A stretch of DNA of 6,007 nucleotides from Deltaproteobacteria bacterium RBG_13_61_14 (GTDB lineage: Bacteria; RBG-13-61-14), in the NCBI GenBank assembly GCA_001797815.1, contig MGQK01000092.1, positions 34,994 through 41,000 on the forward strand, given 5' to 3'. The position numbers were made by a program, and so were the translations under genes. This document shows positions 5,691 through 6,007 of this stretch, piece after piece. Numbering within the stretch: the stretch's first letter is position 1; each line of letters begins with the position of its first letter. A model generated the notes under the pieces. That model was not told the origin of the DNA. It searched no databases and worked only from the letters and a program-made list of their open reading frames with translations.

Positions 5691-6007
5691 TTACCGCCGG
5701 ACATAACCGTTCTGGCGGAACCAGGCAATGGCGCGCTCGAGCGATTCCTCGAGGGGCGAGAGCGTGAGACCCAGCTTCTCTTTGGCCTTGCTCACGTTGT
5801 AGAACAAATACTGGGCCGCGTAAGGCACTTCCTTGGCCGTGGTCAAGGGCGGTTTGCCGGTAACGTCCGCGATCTTCTCCATCACGTATCCCGCCATCCG
5901 TCCCACCGCCACCGGCATCTTCACCAGCGCGGTCTTGACGCCCGCCACTTTCCCGACCAGCTCGAAGAATTCCTTGATCGTGAAATTTTGATTGCCCAGG
6001 ATATACT
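5691..6007 (-). CDS. NAD-dependent epimerase/dehydratase (extended SDR, HpnA-like), C-terminal part
   Basis: Only the last 105 residues or so are in the window; the frame is open to the edge. Extended short-chain dehydrogenases bind NAD(P) in an N-terminal Rossmann domain (not seen here) and act on nucleotide sugars or related substrates with the C-terminal domain. The visible part begins YILGNQNFTIKEFFELVG, the typical 'ILGGENLTLKE' opening of the substrate domain in HpnA and dihydroflavonol-reductase-like members. It continues with NVSKAKEKLGLTLSPLEESL and ends IAWFRQNGYVRR, the classic SDR C-terminal 'LGxxPxSLEEGLxxxxxWFxxNGY' pattern. An internal GTG at 5946-5948 on the complement is not a real start, because homology extends upstream. 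HpnA takes part in hopanoid head-group synthesis, but the assignment to HpnA rather than another epimerase is tentative without the catalytic domain. Confidence 0.88.
   Translation of the reverse strand, partial: YILGNQNFTIKEFFELVGKVAGVKTALVKMPVAVGRMAGYVMEKIADVTGKPPLTTAKEVPYAAQYLFYNVSKAKEKLGLTLSPLEESLERAIAWFRQNGYVRR

Overview
The window is GC-rich, densely coded chromosomal DNA. It suggests an anaerobic or facultative Gram-negative bacterium of the Desulfobacterota (old Deltaproteobacteria) type. This placement is an inference from the gene mix: a membrane chemoreceptor, a PilZ c-di-GMP protein, a FadR-type TetR regulator beside etfBA, a DUF2889 protein and an HpnA-like epimerase. It is not proven.

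Layout, left to right. (1) The 3' part of a methyl-accepting chemotaxis protein on + (1-1226), with its last transmembrane helix, HAMP domain and full signalling hairpin. (2) A fatty-acid-oxidation block on + : a promoter whose start region is covered by a perfect 18-bp palindromic operator (1370-1387), a FadR/YsiA-like TetR repressor (start most likely GTG 1406, end 2014), a strongly self-complementary 166-nt leader, then etfB (2181-2975) and etfA (3013-3999), closed by a strong intrinsic terminator (4022-4056). (3) A single-domain PilZ protein on - (4122-4472), convergent with etfA. (4) A 202-nt divergent intergenic region with a short inverted repeat that looks like a REP/RAYT-type element. 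(5) A GNAT acetyltransferase (4675-5157) and a DUF2889 protein (5154-5690) on +, overlapping by ATGA, with a perfect 24-bp palindrome over the start region of the second gene. (6) The C-terminal end of an NAD-dependent sugar epimerase/dehydratase on - (5691-6007), whose stop codon abuts the DUF2889 stop.

How the genes work together: the electron-transfer flavoprotein EtfAB accepts electrons from acyl-CoA dehydrogenases. FadR-type repressors sense long-chain acyl-CoA and control such genes, and the operator matches the known FadR box of Bacillus, where fadR and etfBA also share an operon. The unit is therefore best read as an acyl-CoA-responsive beta-oxidation electron-transfer module. The other genes are not obviously linked to it.

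I see no phage, CRISPR, RNA gene, intact insertion sequence or clearly new system. The points most worth a second look are the operator/start arrangement of fadR, the structured leader of etfB, and the short repeats at 2975-3002, 4530-4558 and 5168-5191.
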